Origin: Litorivicinus sp965656605
Lineage (GTDB): Bacteria; Pseudomonadota; Gammaproteobacteria; Pseudomonadales; Litorivicinaceae
NCBI GenBank assembly: GCA_965656605.1
Contig: CBFHLC010000003.1
Span: 25,088 to 89,087, forward strand
Direction: 5' to 3'
Length of the DNA stretch: 64,000 nt
In this document: one piece after another, positions 34,448 to 43,991 of the stretch
How the letters are laid out: every line of letters starts with the position of its first letter
How positions within the stretch are numbered: the stretch's first letter is position 1
Notes under the pieces: generated by a model
The model's database searches: none
Told to the model about the DNA's origin: nothing
The model's input: the letters and a program-made list of their open reading frames with translations, nothing else
Position numbers and translations under genes: made by a program

Positions 34448-34461
34448 TGGGGGATCCCCCA
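34448..34461. repeat. 14-bp perfect palindrome in the gyrA leader
   Basis: TGGGGGATCCCCCA is self-complementary and lies 33 bases before the gyrA start. Its last A is the first base of an in-frame ATG (34461) that could be an alternative gyrA start. In RNA it would form only a short stem with no loop, so a DNA-level site is more plausible. Confidence 0.5.
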
Positions 34462-34493
34462 TGGCACATCGGGTAGAAACTAAAAGGACAAGC

Positions 34494-37085
34494 ATGAGCG
34501 ACGACAGCCGCGAAATTCAGCCGATTAAAATCGAAGAAGAGCTGAAGCAAAGTTACCTAGATTACGCGATGAGCGTCATTGTGGGCCGAGCCCTCCCTGA
34601 CGTCCGCGATGGCCTCAAGCCGGTGCATCGGCGTGTTTTGTTCGCCATGGACGAGCTCAGCAACGACTGGAACCGCTCGTACAAAAAGTCAGCCCGTATC
34701 GTGGGTGACGTGATTGGTAAATATCACCCGCACGGCGACAGCGCTGTATACGACACCATTGTTCGTATGGCCCAAGACTTTAGCCTGCGCTATCCCTTGG
34801 TTGACGGTCAGGGCAACTTTGGATCGATCGACGGCGACCGCGCGGCGGCGATGCGTTACACCGAAATTCGTATGCAGCGTATTGCGCACGAATTGTTGGC
34901 GGATTTGGACAAGGAAACCGTCGACTACGTGCCTAACTACGACGGCACCGAAAAAATTCCCGATGTGCTGCCGACCAAAATTCCCAACCTGCTGGTGAAC
35001 GGCAGTGCCGGTATCGCAGTAGGCATGGCAACCAACATTCCGCCGCACAATTTATCTGAAGTGCTGGATGCCTGTTTGCTGCTGATCGACTCCCCCCAGG
35101 CCAGCGTCGATGATTTGATGGAGCACATCAAAGCGCCAGACTTCCCCACCGGTGGCTTTGTTAATGGCATTGCCGGCGTGCGTGATGCGTACCGCACCGG
35201 CCGTGGCAAATGCTACATCCGCGCCAAGCACATCATCGAAGAGAAGCCCGATGGCCGCGTCTCAATCGTCTTTACCGAGATGCCGTATCAGGTCAACAAA
35301 GCGAAGTTGATCGAAAAAATCGCCGAGTTGGTCAAAGAGAAAAAGATCGAAGGGATTAGCGAGCTGCGCGATGAGTCGGACAAAGACGGCATACGCTTGG
35401 TGGTCGATCTTAAGCGAGGCGAGCCATGGGAAGTTCTTCTAAATCAGCTATTTAAAGACACTTCCTTAGAAACTTCTTTCGGTATCAATATGGTCGCGCT
35501 GGTCGATAATCAGCCGCGCATCCTAAACCTGAAAGACATGCTAGAGGCCTTCCTGACGCATCGTCGCGAAGTCGTCACACGCCGTACCATTTTCGAGCTC
35601 AAAGAAGCACGACGTCGTGGTCACATTTTGGAAGGTCAGGCGGTCGCATTGGCCAACATTGATCCGATCATCGAGCTGATTAAGGCCAGTGCCAACTCGG
35701 CTGAGGCTAAAGAAAAATTGATTGCTCAGGGGTGGGCTCCAGGCCACGTGATCGACATGCTGGATCGTGCAGGCGAGGGTGGCATCAAGCCGGACGACTT
35801 ACCTAGTGGCTTTGGTTTGATCGAAGGCAAGTACCACATGTCTCCGATCCAAGCTCAAGCGATCTTGGATCTGCGTCTGCATCGCCTAACCGGGCTTGAG
35901 CAGGACAAGATCCTGGCGGATTACAACGATCTGCTCGAAGTGATCTTAAAATTGCGTGCGATCTTGCAGGACACAAACGAGTTGATGCGCGTTATTCGGG
36001 AAGAGTTCGAGGACATGCGTGTGCGCTATGGCGATGATCGTCGCAGCGTCATCATCGAAAATCGGTTGTCGTTGACCACTGAAGATCTGATCGCCCCTGA
36101 AGAGATGGTGGTAACGCTATCTCGCGACGGGTACGCCAAATGCCAGCCGATTACTTCGTACCGCGCCCAGCGCCGCGGCGGTAAGGGCAAGGTCGCGACC
36201 GGCCTCAAAGATGAGGACGTGGTCGAGCATCTACTGGTCGCAAACACTCACGACACCGTGCTGCTGTTTACCGATCAGGGCCGGTTGTTCTGGCTTAAAG
36301 TCTACGAGATCCCACAGGCCAGTCGAACTGCGCGTGGCCGTCCGTTGATCAATATGCTCGAGGGGCTGGGTGACGAGAAAGTCACGGCCATCTTGCCGCT
36401 AGCCAAAGACGACTTCGGTAACGATCGATTCGTTTGCATGGCCACCCAAAGCGGTGTGATCAAAAAAGTGCCTTTGTCGGCCTTTGCCCGTCCCCGTGCG
36501 GCCGGCATCATTGCGTGCGGCTTGGATGAGGGCGACCGCCTGATCAGCGTCGGCCTGACCGACGGCACTAACGAGATCATGTTGATGACCTCATCGGGCA
36601 AGGCACTCAAGTTTGACGAGAATTTAGTCCGCGCCATGGGCCGTCAGGCGCGCGGTGTCACCGGCATTAAGTTCCGTGACAAGAGCGCCGAGCGCGTGAT
36701 TTCGATGATCATTCCGCAAGAGGGCTCGTCGGTGTTGTTGGCCAGTGAAAATGGCTTTGGTAAACGTACCCGTGTCGAGGAATTCGCACAGAAAGGTCGA
36801 GCGGGCTTAGGCGTGATTGCGATCGATTGCTCCGAGCGTAATGGCCAACTGGTCGGTGCGGTCCAGGTGGCTCCCGAGGACGACGTTATCTTGATCTCGG
36901 ATCGCGGCACCATGGTGCGCACACCGGTCGAACAGATCAGCTTGTTGGGCCGTAGTGCCCAAGGCGTAACGCTGTTGAAGGTGTCCAAGGGTGAAACCTT
37001 GGTCAGTGTCGCTCCGGTGCCTGATACCGGTGAAGACGAAGGCGAATTTGATATCGAAGCGGATGTCGATGAATCGGACGTATAA
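34494..37085 (+). CDS. gyrA: DNA gyrase subunit A
   Basis: Breaks and rejoins DNA to introduce negative supercoils together with GyrB. 863 residues. Catalytic Tyr122 is in AAAMRYTE. The quinolone-resistance region reads HPHGDSAVYDT with Ser83 and Asp87, the susceptible-type residues. The GyrA box QRRGGKG (in YRAQRRGGKGK) is present in the C-terminal beta-pinwheel, which ends in an acidic tail. I chose the ATG at 34494 because MSDDSREIQPIKIEEELKQSY is standard; an in-frame ATG at 34461 would add 11 residues. The stop lies within serC. Confidence 0.97.
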   Translation: MSDDSREIQPIKIEEELKQSYLDYAMSVIVGRALPDVRDGLKPVHRRVLFAMDELSNDWNRSYKKSARIVGDVIGKYHPHGDSAVYDTIVRMAQDFSLRYPLVDGQGNFGSIDGDRAAAMRYTEIRMQRIAHELLADLDKETVDYVPNYDGTEKIPDVLPTKIPNLLVNGSAGIAVGMATNIPPHNLSEVLDACLLLIDSPQASVDDLMEHIKAPDFPTGGFVNGIAGVRDAYRTGRGKCYIRAKHIIEEKPDGRVSIVFTEMPYQVNKAKLIEKIAELVKEKKIEGISELRDESDKDGIRLVVDLKRGEPWEVLLNQLFKDTSLETSFGINMVALVDNQPRILNLKDMLEAFLTHRREVVTRRTIFELKEARRRGHILEGQAVALANIDPIIELIKASANSAEAKEKLIAQGWAPGHVIDMLDRAGEGGIKPDDLPSGFGLIEGKYHMSPIQAQAILDLRLHRLTGLEQDKILADYNDLLEVILKLRAILQDTNELMRVIREEFEDMRVRYGDDRRSVIIENRLSLTTEDLIAPEEMVVTLSRDGYAKCQPITSYRAQRRGGKGKVATGLKDEDVVEHLLVANTHDTVLLFTDQGRLFWLKVYEIPQASRTARGRPLINMLEGLGDEKVTAILPLAKDDFGNDRFVCMATQSGVIKKVPLSAFARPRAAGIIACGLDEGDRLISVGLTDGTNEIMLMTSSGKALKFDENLVRAMGRQARGVTGIKFRDKSAERVISMIIPQEGSSVLLASENGFGKRTRVEEFAQKGRAGLGVIAIDCSERNGQLVGAVQVAPEDDVILISDRGTMVRTPVEQISLLGRSAQGVTLLKVSKGETLVSVAPVPDTGEDEGEFDIEADVDESDV

Positions 37086-38121
37086 CTTCAGTGCCGGCCC
37101 TGCCGGCCTGCCGACCCAGGTGCTGCAACAGGCCCAGGCCGAACTGCTAGATTGGAAAGGCTTGGGTACCTCGGTCATGGAGATCAGCCACCGCGATAAG
37201 CGGGTGGTGGCGATGTTCGAGTCAGCTACTCAGCGCGTACGTGACTTGTTGAATGTGCCAAACGATTACACCGTGTTGTTCCTGCAAGGCGGCGCGACGG
37301 CCATGTTCGACCTGATTCCAGCGAATTTGGGCGCGCAGCGCATCCACGTTCTGAACACCGGTGCTTGGTCTGAAAAAGCCATCAAGGCCGCGCAGAAAAT
37401 TGCGCAGGTCGATGTGACCGGACAAGCGCCTTACACAGACGTACCTGATCTGGGCGACATTCAGGGTGTTGACTACTTGCACTATTGCCACAACGAGACC
37501 ATCCACGGGGTGCGTGTGGGTGCTATTGGCCCCCAGTCGGTGCCAGTAGTGTGCGACGCGAGCAGCAGCATTTTTGCCGAGCCCATCGATTGGTCACGAC
37601 ACGATGTGGTCTACGGCGGCGCGCAAAAGAACCTCGGGCCCTCGGGTGTCACCTTGGTCATCGCCAAGCGTAGCCTGTTGTCGGATAGCACAGGCTTGCC
37701 CGGTGTGTTTGACTTTGCCAAACAAGATGCTGCCGACAGTATGGTTAATACACCGCCGGTGTTTGGCGTCTACCTGATCGAGAAAGTGCTTGAGTGGATT
37801 CAAGACGAGGGCGGAGTTGCCGTGATGGAGCAGCGCTCGATCCAGCGAGCACAAGCGCTGTATCAGGCGATCGATGCGTCTAGTTTTTACTCTAACCCAG
37901 TGGCGGTATCTGCACGCAGTCGCATGAATGTTCCGTTCCTGTTGGCTGATCCATCGTTGGATGCGCAATTTGTTCAGCAGGCCGAACGGGCCGGTCTGAT
38001 GTTTCTGAAAGGTCATCGCAGTGTCGGTGGTATGCGCGCATCGCTATACAACGCATTGCCGATGGATGCGGTGCCTGCATTGATCGACTTTATGGCGGAG
38101 TTTGAGGCAAAAAGCGCATGA
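37069..38121 (+). CDS. serC: Phosphoserine aminotransferase
   Basis: PLP enzyme of serine synthesis (3-phosphohydroxypyruvate to phosphoserine), also used in pyridoxine synthesis. 350 residues. NFSAGPAGLP at the start, MEISHRDK, and VVYGGAQKNLGPSG with the PLP Lys are diagnostic. I chose the ATG at 37069 to match the family start; an ATG two codons earlier is possible. It overlaps the gyrA end by 17 bases and pheA by ATGA. Confidence 0.95.
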   Translation: MNRTYNFSAGPAGLPTQVLQQAQAELLDWKGLGTSVMEISHRDKRVVAMFESATQRVRDLLNVPNDYTVLFLQGGATAMFDLIPANLGAQRIHVLNTGAWSEKAIKAAQKIAQVDVTGQAPYTDVPDLGDIQGVDYLHYCHNETIHGVRVGAIGPQSVPVVCDASSSIFAEPIDWSRHDVVYGGAQKNLGPSGVTLVIAKRSLLSDSTGLPGVFDFAKQDAADSMVNTPPVFGVYLIEKVLEWIQDEGGVAVMEQRSIQRAQALYQAIDASSFYSNPVAVSARSRMNVPFLLADPSLDAQFVQQAERAGLMFLKGHRSVGGMRASLYNALPMDAVPALIDFMAEFEAKSA

Positions 38122-39215
38122 ATCTAGACGAGCTACGCCAATCGATTGACTCGGTCGACTTGGAAATCCAGCGACTGATCGAAAAGCGCGCGTCACTCGC
38201 GCAGGCTGTCGGTAGCGTTAAAAAAGCCGAAGTCCAAGATGCGCCGGTGGTGTTTTACCGTCCGGATCGTGAGGCGTTGGTGTTGCGCCGAGTAATGGAG
38301 CGCGCCGAGGGCGACTTGGATCCGGCGCGGACGGCTCAAATTTTCCGCGAAATCATGTCGGCTTGCCTAGCCTTGGAAGAGCCCACGCAGATCGCGTTTT
38401 TAGGGCCTCAGGGAACCTTTACCGAGGCCGCTGCGGTTAAGCATTTCGGTAGCGCCGGGGTACTCAGCGCACAAACCACCATCCGCGATGTGTTCCGCGA
38501 GGTCGAGGCAGGCTCCAAGCACTACGGTGTTGTGCCGGTCGAGAACAGTACCGAGGGCGTGGTTAGCCACACGCTGGATTGTTTTATCTCGTCTACCTTA
38601 AAGATCTGTGGCGAGGTCGAAATGCCGATCCACCACAACTTGATGGCGGATCAGGCGCTGCAGCTACGCGACGTGACTCATGTATTTAGTCATCAGCAAT
38701 CGTTGGCCCAGTGCCGCCAGTGGTTGGACGCCAACGTGCCCCAAGCGGAACGAGTGGCGGTGACATCGAACGCTGAGGCCGCTCGCATGGTGGCTCAGGA
38801 CGACCGTCCCGCTGGGCAGGTCTGGTGCAGTATTGGCGGTGATGTGGCCGCCAAGCGATATAGCCTCGAGCTGTTAGCGCGACGGATTGAAGACGAGCCG
38901 GATAACAGCACGCGCTTTTTGGTGATTGGCCGGATCGAGCCGGGCCCAACCGGTCAGGACAAGACCTCTATTATTGTCAGCTTGTCCAACCAGCCTGGCG
39001 CGTTGTATTCCCTGCTGGAACCCTTCAATCGACGCGGCATTGACATGACGCGCCTAGAAACCCGCCCGGCCAAAATGGCTACCTGGGCCTACGTTTTCTA
39101 CATCGACTTTGCCGGCCATCAAGACGATCCACAGATCACCGAGTTGCTGGATGAGTTGCGCGCGCAAGCCCTAGAGCTTCAGATTCTGGGCTCATACCCC
39201 TGCGCGGTACTCTAA
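38118..39215 (+). CDS. pheA: Bifunctional chorismate mutase/prephenate dehydratase (P-protein)
   Basis: First two steps from chorismate to phenylalanine. 365 residues: an AroQ chorismate mutase (1-90; LDELRQSIDSVDLEIQRLI), prephenate dehydratase (about 92-270; FLGPQGTFTEAA, ENSTEGVV, NSTRFLVIG with the TRF catalytic motif) and an ACT domain (about 283-365; LSNQPGALYSLLEPF) for feedback by Phe. Followed two bases later by tyrA::aroA. Confidence 0.96.
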   Translation: MNLDELRQSIDSVDLEIQRLIEKRASLAQAVGSVKKAEVQDAPVVFYRPDREALVLRRVMERAEGDLDPARTAQIFREIMSACLALEEPTQIAFLGPQGTFTEAAAVKHFGSAGVLSAQTTIRDVFREVEAGSKHYGVVPVENSTEGVVSHTLDCFISSTLKICGEVEMPIHHNLMADQALQLRDVTHVFSHQQSLAQCRQWLDANVPQAERVAVTSNAEAARMVAQDDRPAGQVWCSIGGDVAAKRYSLELLARRIEDEPDNSTRFLVIGRIEPGPTGQDKTSIIVSLSNQPGALYSLLEPFNRRGIDMTRLETRPAKMATWAYVFYIDFAGHQDDPQITELLDELRAQALELQILGSYPCAVL

Positions 39216-39217
39216 GG

Positions 39218-41410
39218 TTGCACGTTGCTGTTGTTGGGTTTGGACTGATTGGAGGGTCGCTAGCAGCGGCACTCAAACGCGCTTGGCCGCAGGTTAGGAT
39301 CAGCGGTTACGCGCGCAGTCAGGCCACTCGAAAGCAAGCCTTGGCCCTGGGTTTGGCCGATGCGATGCCAGATAGCCTGGCGGATGCCATCAATGGCGCT
39401 GACGTGATCTTTGTCTCAACGCCGGTAGCCTCATTTCCCGCCATCTTCGAAGAGTTGGCAGGGTGCATGCAGCCGCATCAAACGCTAACCGATGGGGGCA
39501 GTGTCAAAGCCAGCGTTGTCGAGGCAGCACGCAACGCATTTGGCCAGCTCCCGGCGCGCTTTGTACCGGGGCATCCGATAGCGGGCTCTGAAAATTCAGG
39601 CGTCACGGCAGCCGATGCGGATTTGTATCAAGGGCGCCAGGTGTTGCTGACCCCACTGCAGCAAACCGATTTGGCGGCGACGACCCAAGTCATGCAAATG
39701 TGGCAGGCGGCTGGCGCGCGGGTCGAGCTGATGGACGTCGATCGGCACGACCAGGTGTTGGCGGCGACCTCTCATCTGCCGCACCTGCTGGCATTTAGTC
39801 TGGTCGATACATTGGCCAAGGACGATCAGCACCGCGATATTTTTCGTTACGCAGCGGGCGGCTTTCGCGATTTTACAAGAATCGCCGCGTCAGACCCCGT
39901 GATGTGGCGCGATATCTTTTTAACGAACCGAGATGCCATGCTCACTCAGATCGACGCCTTTACCGAGGGTCTGGGTGCTCTGCGTGATGAGGTGGCCCGA
40001 TCGGACGGAGCTGCCATGCAGTCTCGATTTGGTCGAGCCAAAGCCGCTCGGGACTTTTTTACCGATTTACAGGACATGCACGTGAGTCAGAACTGGACCA
40101 TTTCTCCTCAATCCACTAACGAGCGGATGCAGGGCACCATACGGGTGCCGGGCGATAAATCGATGTCGCACCGCTCCATCATGCTGGGTGCATTAGCGCA
40201 GGGCACCACTCAAGTAAGCGGGTTTCTAGAGGGCGAAGATGCCTTAGCAACCCTGCAGTGCTTCCGGGATATGGGCGTTGAAATCGAGGGCCCGGTCGAG
40301 GGGCGTGTCACCATTCATGGTGTGGGCCTGCATGGACTCAAAGCCCCCAAGGGCAATCTGTGGATGGGTAACTCAGGCACGACTATTCGCCTGATGTCCG
40401 GATTATTGGCGGGGCAAGCCTTTGATACGGTGCTGGAGGGTGATCCGTCGTTGTCCAAACGCCCGATGCGGCGCGTGTCTGATCCCCTAGGTCAGATGGG
40501 GGCTGTGATTGAAACCGCGCCGGGTGGCACGCCTCCATTAAAGATCAAAGGTGGCCAAACGCTGAAGGGCTTCCATTACGACATGCCCATGGCCAGCGCG
40601 CAGGTGAAAAGCTCGATTCTGTTGGCGGGTTTGTATGCCCAGGGTCAGACCTCAGTCAGCGAGCCAGCTCCGACCCGCGACCATACTGAAAATATGCTGA
40701 ATGGTTTTGGTTATTCGGTGACCCGCGAGGGAGCCACGGCTCAACTAACCGGCGGTGGATCGCTGACGGCGCGCACGATTGATGTGCCGGCGGACATCAG
40801 TTCGGCTGCGTTCTTTTTGGTGGCGGCCAGCATTACACCGGGTGCCGATCTGACGCTGACCCATGTGGGTGTTAACCCGACCCGGACCGGGATTATCGAC
40901 ATCCTGGAGTTGATGGGCGCGAACATCGAGCGTCTGAATCAGCGCGATGTCGGCGGCGAGCAAGTGGCGGATCTGCGTGTGCGTTACGCGCCGCTTAAGG
41001 GTATCCATATTCCCGAGCATCTGGTTCCGCTGGCGATTGACGAGCTGCCGGTCACCATGATTGCAGCCGCCTGTGCACAAGGGGACACCCTGATCACCGG
41101 TGCAGAAGAGCTACGCGTTAAAGAGTCAGACCGAATTCAATCCATGGTCGATGGGTTAAACGCGCTGGGTGTCGCGGCCGAGGCTCGTCCAGATGGTGCT
41201 CTGATTCCAGGTTCAGTTGCAGATCAGGTATTTACCAGCGGGCAGGTTGAAACCCATTACGACCATCGCATCGCGATGAGCTTTCTGATTGCTGGACTGC
41301 GTACCGGCGGCACTATCACGGTTCAGGGATGTGAGCATGTCGCCACCAGCTTCCCGAATTTCCGAGCATTGTGTCTATCACTAGGCATGCATATCGGAGA
41401 TGCCGTTTGA
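39218..41410 (+). CDS. Prephenate dehydrogenase / EPSP synthase fusion
   Basis: 730 residues. Residues 1-285 are a TyrA-type prephenate/arogenate dehydrogenase with NAD motif GFGLIGGSL and the substrate loop GHPIAGSENSG. Residues about 292-730 are AroA, 5-enolpyruvylshikimate-3-phosphate synthase: GDKSMSHRS, MGNSGTTIR, KRPMRRV, SAQVKSSILLAGL and LRVKESDRI. These motifs resemble class II EPSP synthases, although the Gly of NSGTT is retained. The fusion is known from pseudomonads and relatives. TTG start two bases after the pheA stop. A hisC2-like aminotransferase usually found between pheA and tyrA is missing. Confidence 0.94.
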   Translation: MHVAVVGFGLIGGSLAAALKRAWPQVRISGYARSQATRKQALALGLADAMPDSLADAINGADVIFVSTPVASFPAIFEELAGCMQPHQTLTDGGSVKASVVEAARNAFGQLPARFVPGHPIAGSENSGVTAADADLYQGRQVLLTPLQQTDLAATTQVMQMWQAAGARVELMDVDRHDQVLAATSHLPHLLAFSLVDTLAKDDQHRDIFRYAAGGFRDFTRIAASDPVMWRDIFLTNRDAMLTQIDAFTEGLGALRDEVARSDGAAMQSRFGRAKAARDFFTDLQDMHVSQNWTISPQSTNERMQGTIRVPGDKSMSHRSIMLGALAQGTTQVSGFLEGEDALATLQCFRDMGVEIEGPVEGRVTIHGVGLHGLKAPKGNLWMGNSGTTIRLMSGLLAGQAFDTVLEGDPSLSKRPMRRVSDPLGQMGAVIETAPGGTPPLKIKGGQTLKGFHYDMPMASAQVKSSILLAGLYAQGQTSVSEPAPTRDHTENMLNGFGYSVTREGATAQLTGGGSLTARTIDVPADISSAAFFLVAASITPGADLTLTHVGVNPTRTGIIDILELMGANIERLNQRDVGGEQVADLRVRYAPLKGIHIPEHLVPLAIDELPVTMIAAACAQGDTLITGAEELRVKESDRIQSMVDGLNALGVAAEARPDGALIPGSVADQVFTSGQVETHYDHRIAMSFLIAGLRTGGTITVQGCEHVATSFPNFRALCLSLGMHIGDAV

Positions 41411-42081
41411 TCCCGGTGATTACGGTCGATGGGCCGTCTGGAGTCGGAAAGGGCACAGTCTGTGGCCATCTGTCACAGCGCTTGGGCTTTCATTTGCTGG
41501 ATTCGGGCTCGCTGTATCGTCTGACCGGTTATGCGGTGCGCCAAGCCGATGTCGACTTTGACGATGCGCAGGCCTGTGCGGAACAGGCAGCCAGTCTGGA
41601 TGCTCGTTTTGAAAATACCGGCGCCTTGCGGGTTTTCTTGAACGATCAGGATGTCACGCAGCAAATCCGCTCGGAGCAAGCCTCGCACGATGCGTCCGTC
41701 GTGGCGGCGATTCCACAGGTGCGTGATGCACTCATGGATTGGCAGCGCAACGCCAGTCGTATGCCCGGTTTAATCGCTGACGGCCGCGACATGGGGACGG
41801 CAGTGTTTCCGCAGGCCGGACTCAAGATCTATTTGGATGCCAGCGCCGAGCAGCGTGCCCAGCGCCGTTACCTTCAGTTGCGAGAGACGGACAAAACCGT
41901 TACCCTCGCCGCCATTTTACGGGATCTAGAATCCCGAGACCGTCGAGATTCTGAGCGCGAAGCATCACCGCTCAAACCAGCCGACGACGCCCGAGTGCTG
42001 GATACCAGCGCACTGGGTCAGGCCGAGATGTTGGCCTTGATCGATCAGTGGGTCGATCAGTACTTACAGAATTTGGGGTAA
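41407..42081 (+). CDS. cmk: Cytidylate kinase
   Basis: Phosphorylates CMP and dCMP. 224 residues. P-loop GPSGVGKGT near the N-terminus, LDSGSLYRLTGYA, and DGRDMGTAVFP are typical. The only start that fits is TTG at 41407, overlapping the tyrA::aroA TGA (TTGA); codons further upstream lie in the preceding gene and do not resemble Cmk. It precedes rpsA as in most gammaproteobacteria. Confidence 0.94.
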   Translation: MIPVITVDGPSGVGKGTVCGHLSQRLGFHLLDSGSLYRLTGYAVRQADVDFDDAQACAEQAASLDARFENTGALRVFLNDQDVTQQIRSEQASHDASVVAAIPQVRDALMDWQRNASRMPGLIADGRDMGTAVFPQAGLKIYLDASAEQRAQRRYLQLRETDKTVTLAAILRDLESRDRRDSEREASPLKPADDARVLDTSALGQAEMLALIDQWVDQYLQNLG

Positions 42082-42201
42082 TTGCCCTAGGTGGATACAC
42101 AGTGCACCGTCAGTGTTGGACCTGCGTATTTTTAATTAACGGAACCGTGTAGCTGACAACGCGGGTAGTAGTGGGCATTCGCCCCAAGGTAGATAACTTC
42201 T

Positions 42202-43884
42202 ATGAGCGAAAATTTCGCTGAGCTCTTTGAGCAATCTCTAAACGACCTGGACATGCGTCCCGGCTCAATCATCGACGCGATCGTCGTCGACATCGATTCT
42301 GAAATGGTCACAGTTAACGCTGGCCTGAAGTCTGAAGGCGCGATTCCGCGTGCTCAGTTCTTGGCTGACGACGGCACCATGAAGCTAGAAATCGGTGACA
42401 TCGTTCAGGTTGCTCTGGACGCCGTTGAAGACGGTTTCGGTGCTACGCGCCTAAGCCGAGAAAAAGCTAAGCGTCACGAAGCATGGCAGATCCTGGCCAA
42501 GGCTCACGAAGCTGGCGAAATCATCCACGGTGTCATCAACGGTAAGGTCAAAGGCGGCTTTACTGTGGACGTACAGTCTATCCGTGCGTTCTTGCCTGGT
42601 TCATTGGTTGATACCCGTCCGGTTCGCGACGTGGCTCACCTAGAAGGCAAAGATCTAGAATTCAAAGTCATCAAGCTGGATCAGAAGCGCAACAACGTTG
42701 TTGTTTCTCGTCGTGCGGTACTGGAAGCTGAAAACAGCGTCGAGCGCGAAGAGTTGCTGAAGAACTTGGTTGAAGGCATGGCAGCGAAAGGCCTAGTCAA
42801 GAACCTGACCGACTACGGCGCGTTCGTAGACTTGGGCGGTGTTGACGGTCTGTTGCACATCACTGACATGGCGTGGAAGCGCATCAAGCATCCGTCAGAA
42901 ATCGTTGCAGTTGGTGACGAGATCGACGTGAAGGTTCTGAAGTTTGACCGTGAGCGTAACCGTGTATCACTGGGTCTGAAGCAGCTAGGTGAAGATCCGT
43001 GGGTCAACATCAAAGGCCGTTACCCCGAGAACACTCGTGTTAGCGCCAAAGTCACCAACCTGACTGATTACGGCTGCTTCGCTGAAATCGAAGAAGGCGT
43101 TGAAGGCTTGATCCACGTTTCAGAAATGGATTGGACCAACAAGAACATCCATCCTTCAAAAGTTGTCAACTTGGGCGACGAAATCGAAGTGATGATCCTG
43201 GACATCGACGAAGAACGTCGTCGTATCTCGCTAGGTCTGAAGCAGTGCCAAGCCAACCCATGGGAGTCTTTCGCAGAGAAAGCGGCCAAGGGCGACAAAG
43301 TATCGGGTTCAATCAAGTCAATCACTGACTTCGGTGTGTTCATCGGTCTAGAAGGTGGCATCGACGGTCTGATTCATCTGTCTGACATCTCTTGGAACGA
43401 AACTGGCGAAGAAGCCGTACGTCGTTACAAGAAGGGTGAAGAAGTTGAAGCGATCATCCTATCTATCGATCCTGAGCGTGAGCGTATCAGCCTAGGCATC
43501 AAGCAGATGGAACAAGATCCGGTTCAGGACTTCATGATGGCTCACGAGAAAGGTGACATTGTCAAAGGCAGCATCGTTAGCGTCGACGCCCGTGGTGCTG
43601 AAGTTGAAGTTGCACCTCTGGTTAACGCCTACCTGCGCGTATCAGAAATCAGCCAGGACCGCATCGAAGATGCGAGCACTGTGTTGAAAGTGGGCCAGGA
43701 AATTGAAGGTCGCTTGACTAACGTCAACCGCAAAGACCGCACCATCGCGATCTCTATTAAGGCAATGGAGCTGGCTGACCAGCGCGAAGCCCTGAAGAGC
43801 GTTAATGAAGCGCCTGAAGCGACTGGCGACCTTGGCCCGACCACCATCGGTGCCCTGATCAAGCAGCAGATGTCTGACGACTAA
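42202..43884 (+). CDS. rpsA: 30S ribosomal protein S1
   Basis: mRNA-binding protein needed for translation initiation on weakly structured or SD-poor messages. 560 residues with six S1/OB repeats; GAFVDLGGVDGLLHITDM and GVFIGLEGGIDGLIHLSDISW show the pattern. Codon use differs from neighbours: strong preference for CGT, GGT, AAC and GAA, as expected of a highly expressed gene. The leader of 120 bases has only a weak, distant AAGG (13 bases before ATG), as in S1 genes that are self-regulated. Ended by a strong terminator. Confidence 0.97.
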   Translation: MSENFAELFEQSLNDLDMRPGSIIDAIVVDIDSEMVTVNAGLKSEGAIPRAQFLADDGTMKLEIGDIVQVALDAVEDGFGATRLSREKAKRHEAWQILAKAHEAGEIIHGVINGKVKGGFTVDVQSIRAFLPGSLVDTRPVRDVAHLEGKDLEFKVIKLDQKRNNVVVSRRAVLEAENSVEREELLKNLVEGMAAKGLVKNLTDYGAFVDLGGVDGLLHITDMAWKRIKHPSEIVAVGDEIDVKVLKFDRERNRVSLGLKQLGEDPWVNIKGRYPENTRVSAKVTNLTDYGCFAEIEEGVEGLIHVSEMDWTNKNIHPSKVVNLGDEIEVMILDIDEERRRISLGLKQCQANPWESFAEKAAKGDKVSGSIKSITDFGVFIGLEGGIDGLIHLSDISWNETGEEAVRRYKKGEEVEAIILSIDPERERISLGIKQMEQDPVQDFMMAHEKGDIVKGSIVSVDARGAEVEVAPLVNAYLRVSEISQDRIEDASTVLKVGQEIEGRLTNVNRKDRTIAISIKAMELADQREALKSVNEAPEATGDLGPTTIGALIKQQMSDD

Positions 43885-43923
43885 GCTTTATTTTGATTGG
43901 CCGGTTAATTTGACCGGTTCTAA

Positions 43924-43956
43924 AAGGCTCTCGATTTTATCGAGGGCCTTTTTTTT
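43924..43956 (+). terminator. Rho-independent terminator of rpsA
   Basis: Twelve-base stem AAGGCTCTCGAT/ATCGAGGGCCTT with one G-T pair and loop TTT, followed by eight T residues. A second weak stem (CCGGT/ACCGG) lies just before it. Confidence 0.93.
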
Positions 43957-43991
43957 GCCTCGAACCTAAGTGCCATTCGGCGTACTATTAT

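Noticed and set aside
34236..34493. N-terminal extension of gyrA by 86 residues
   Set aside because: It runs through the divergent deaminase gene and is unlike any GyrA start; ATG 34494 fits.
42640..43560. Repeated DNA similar every 250-260 bases
   Set aside because: These are the S1 domain repeats of rpsA, a protein-level repeat, not a DNA repeat element.
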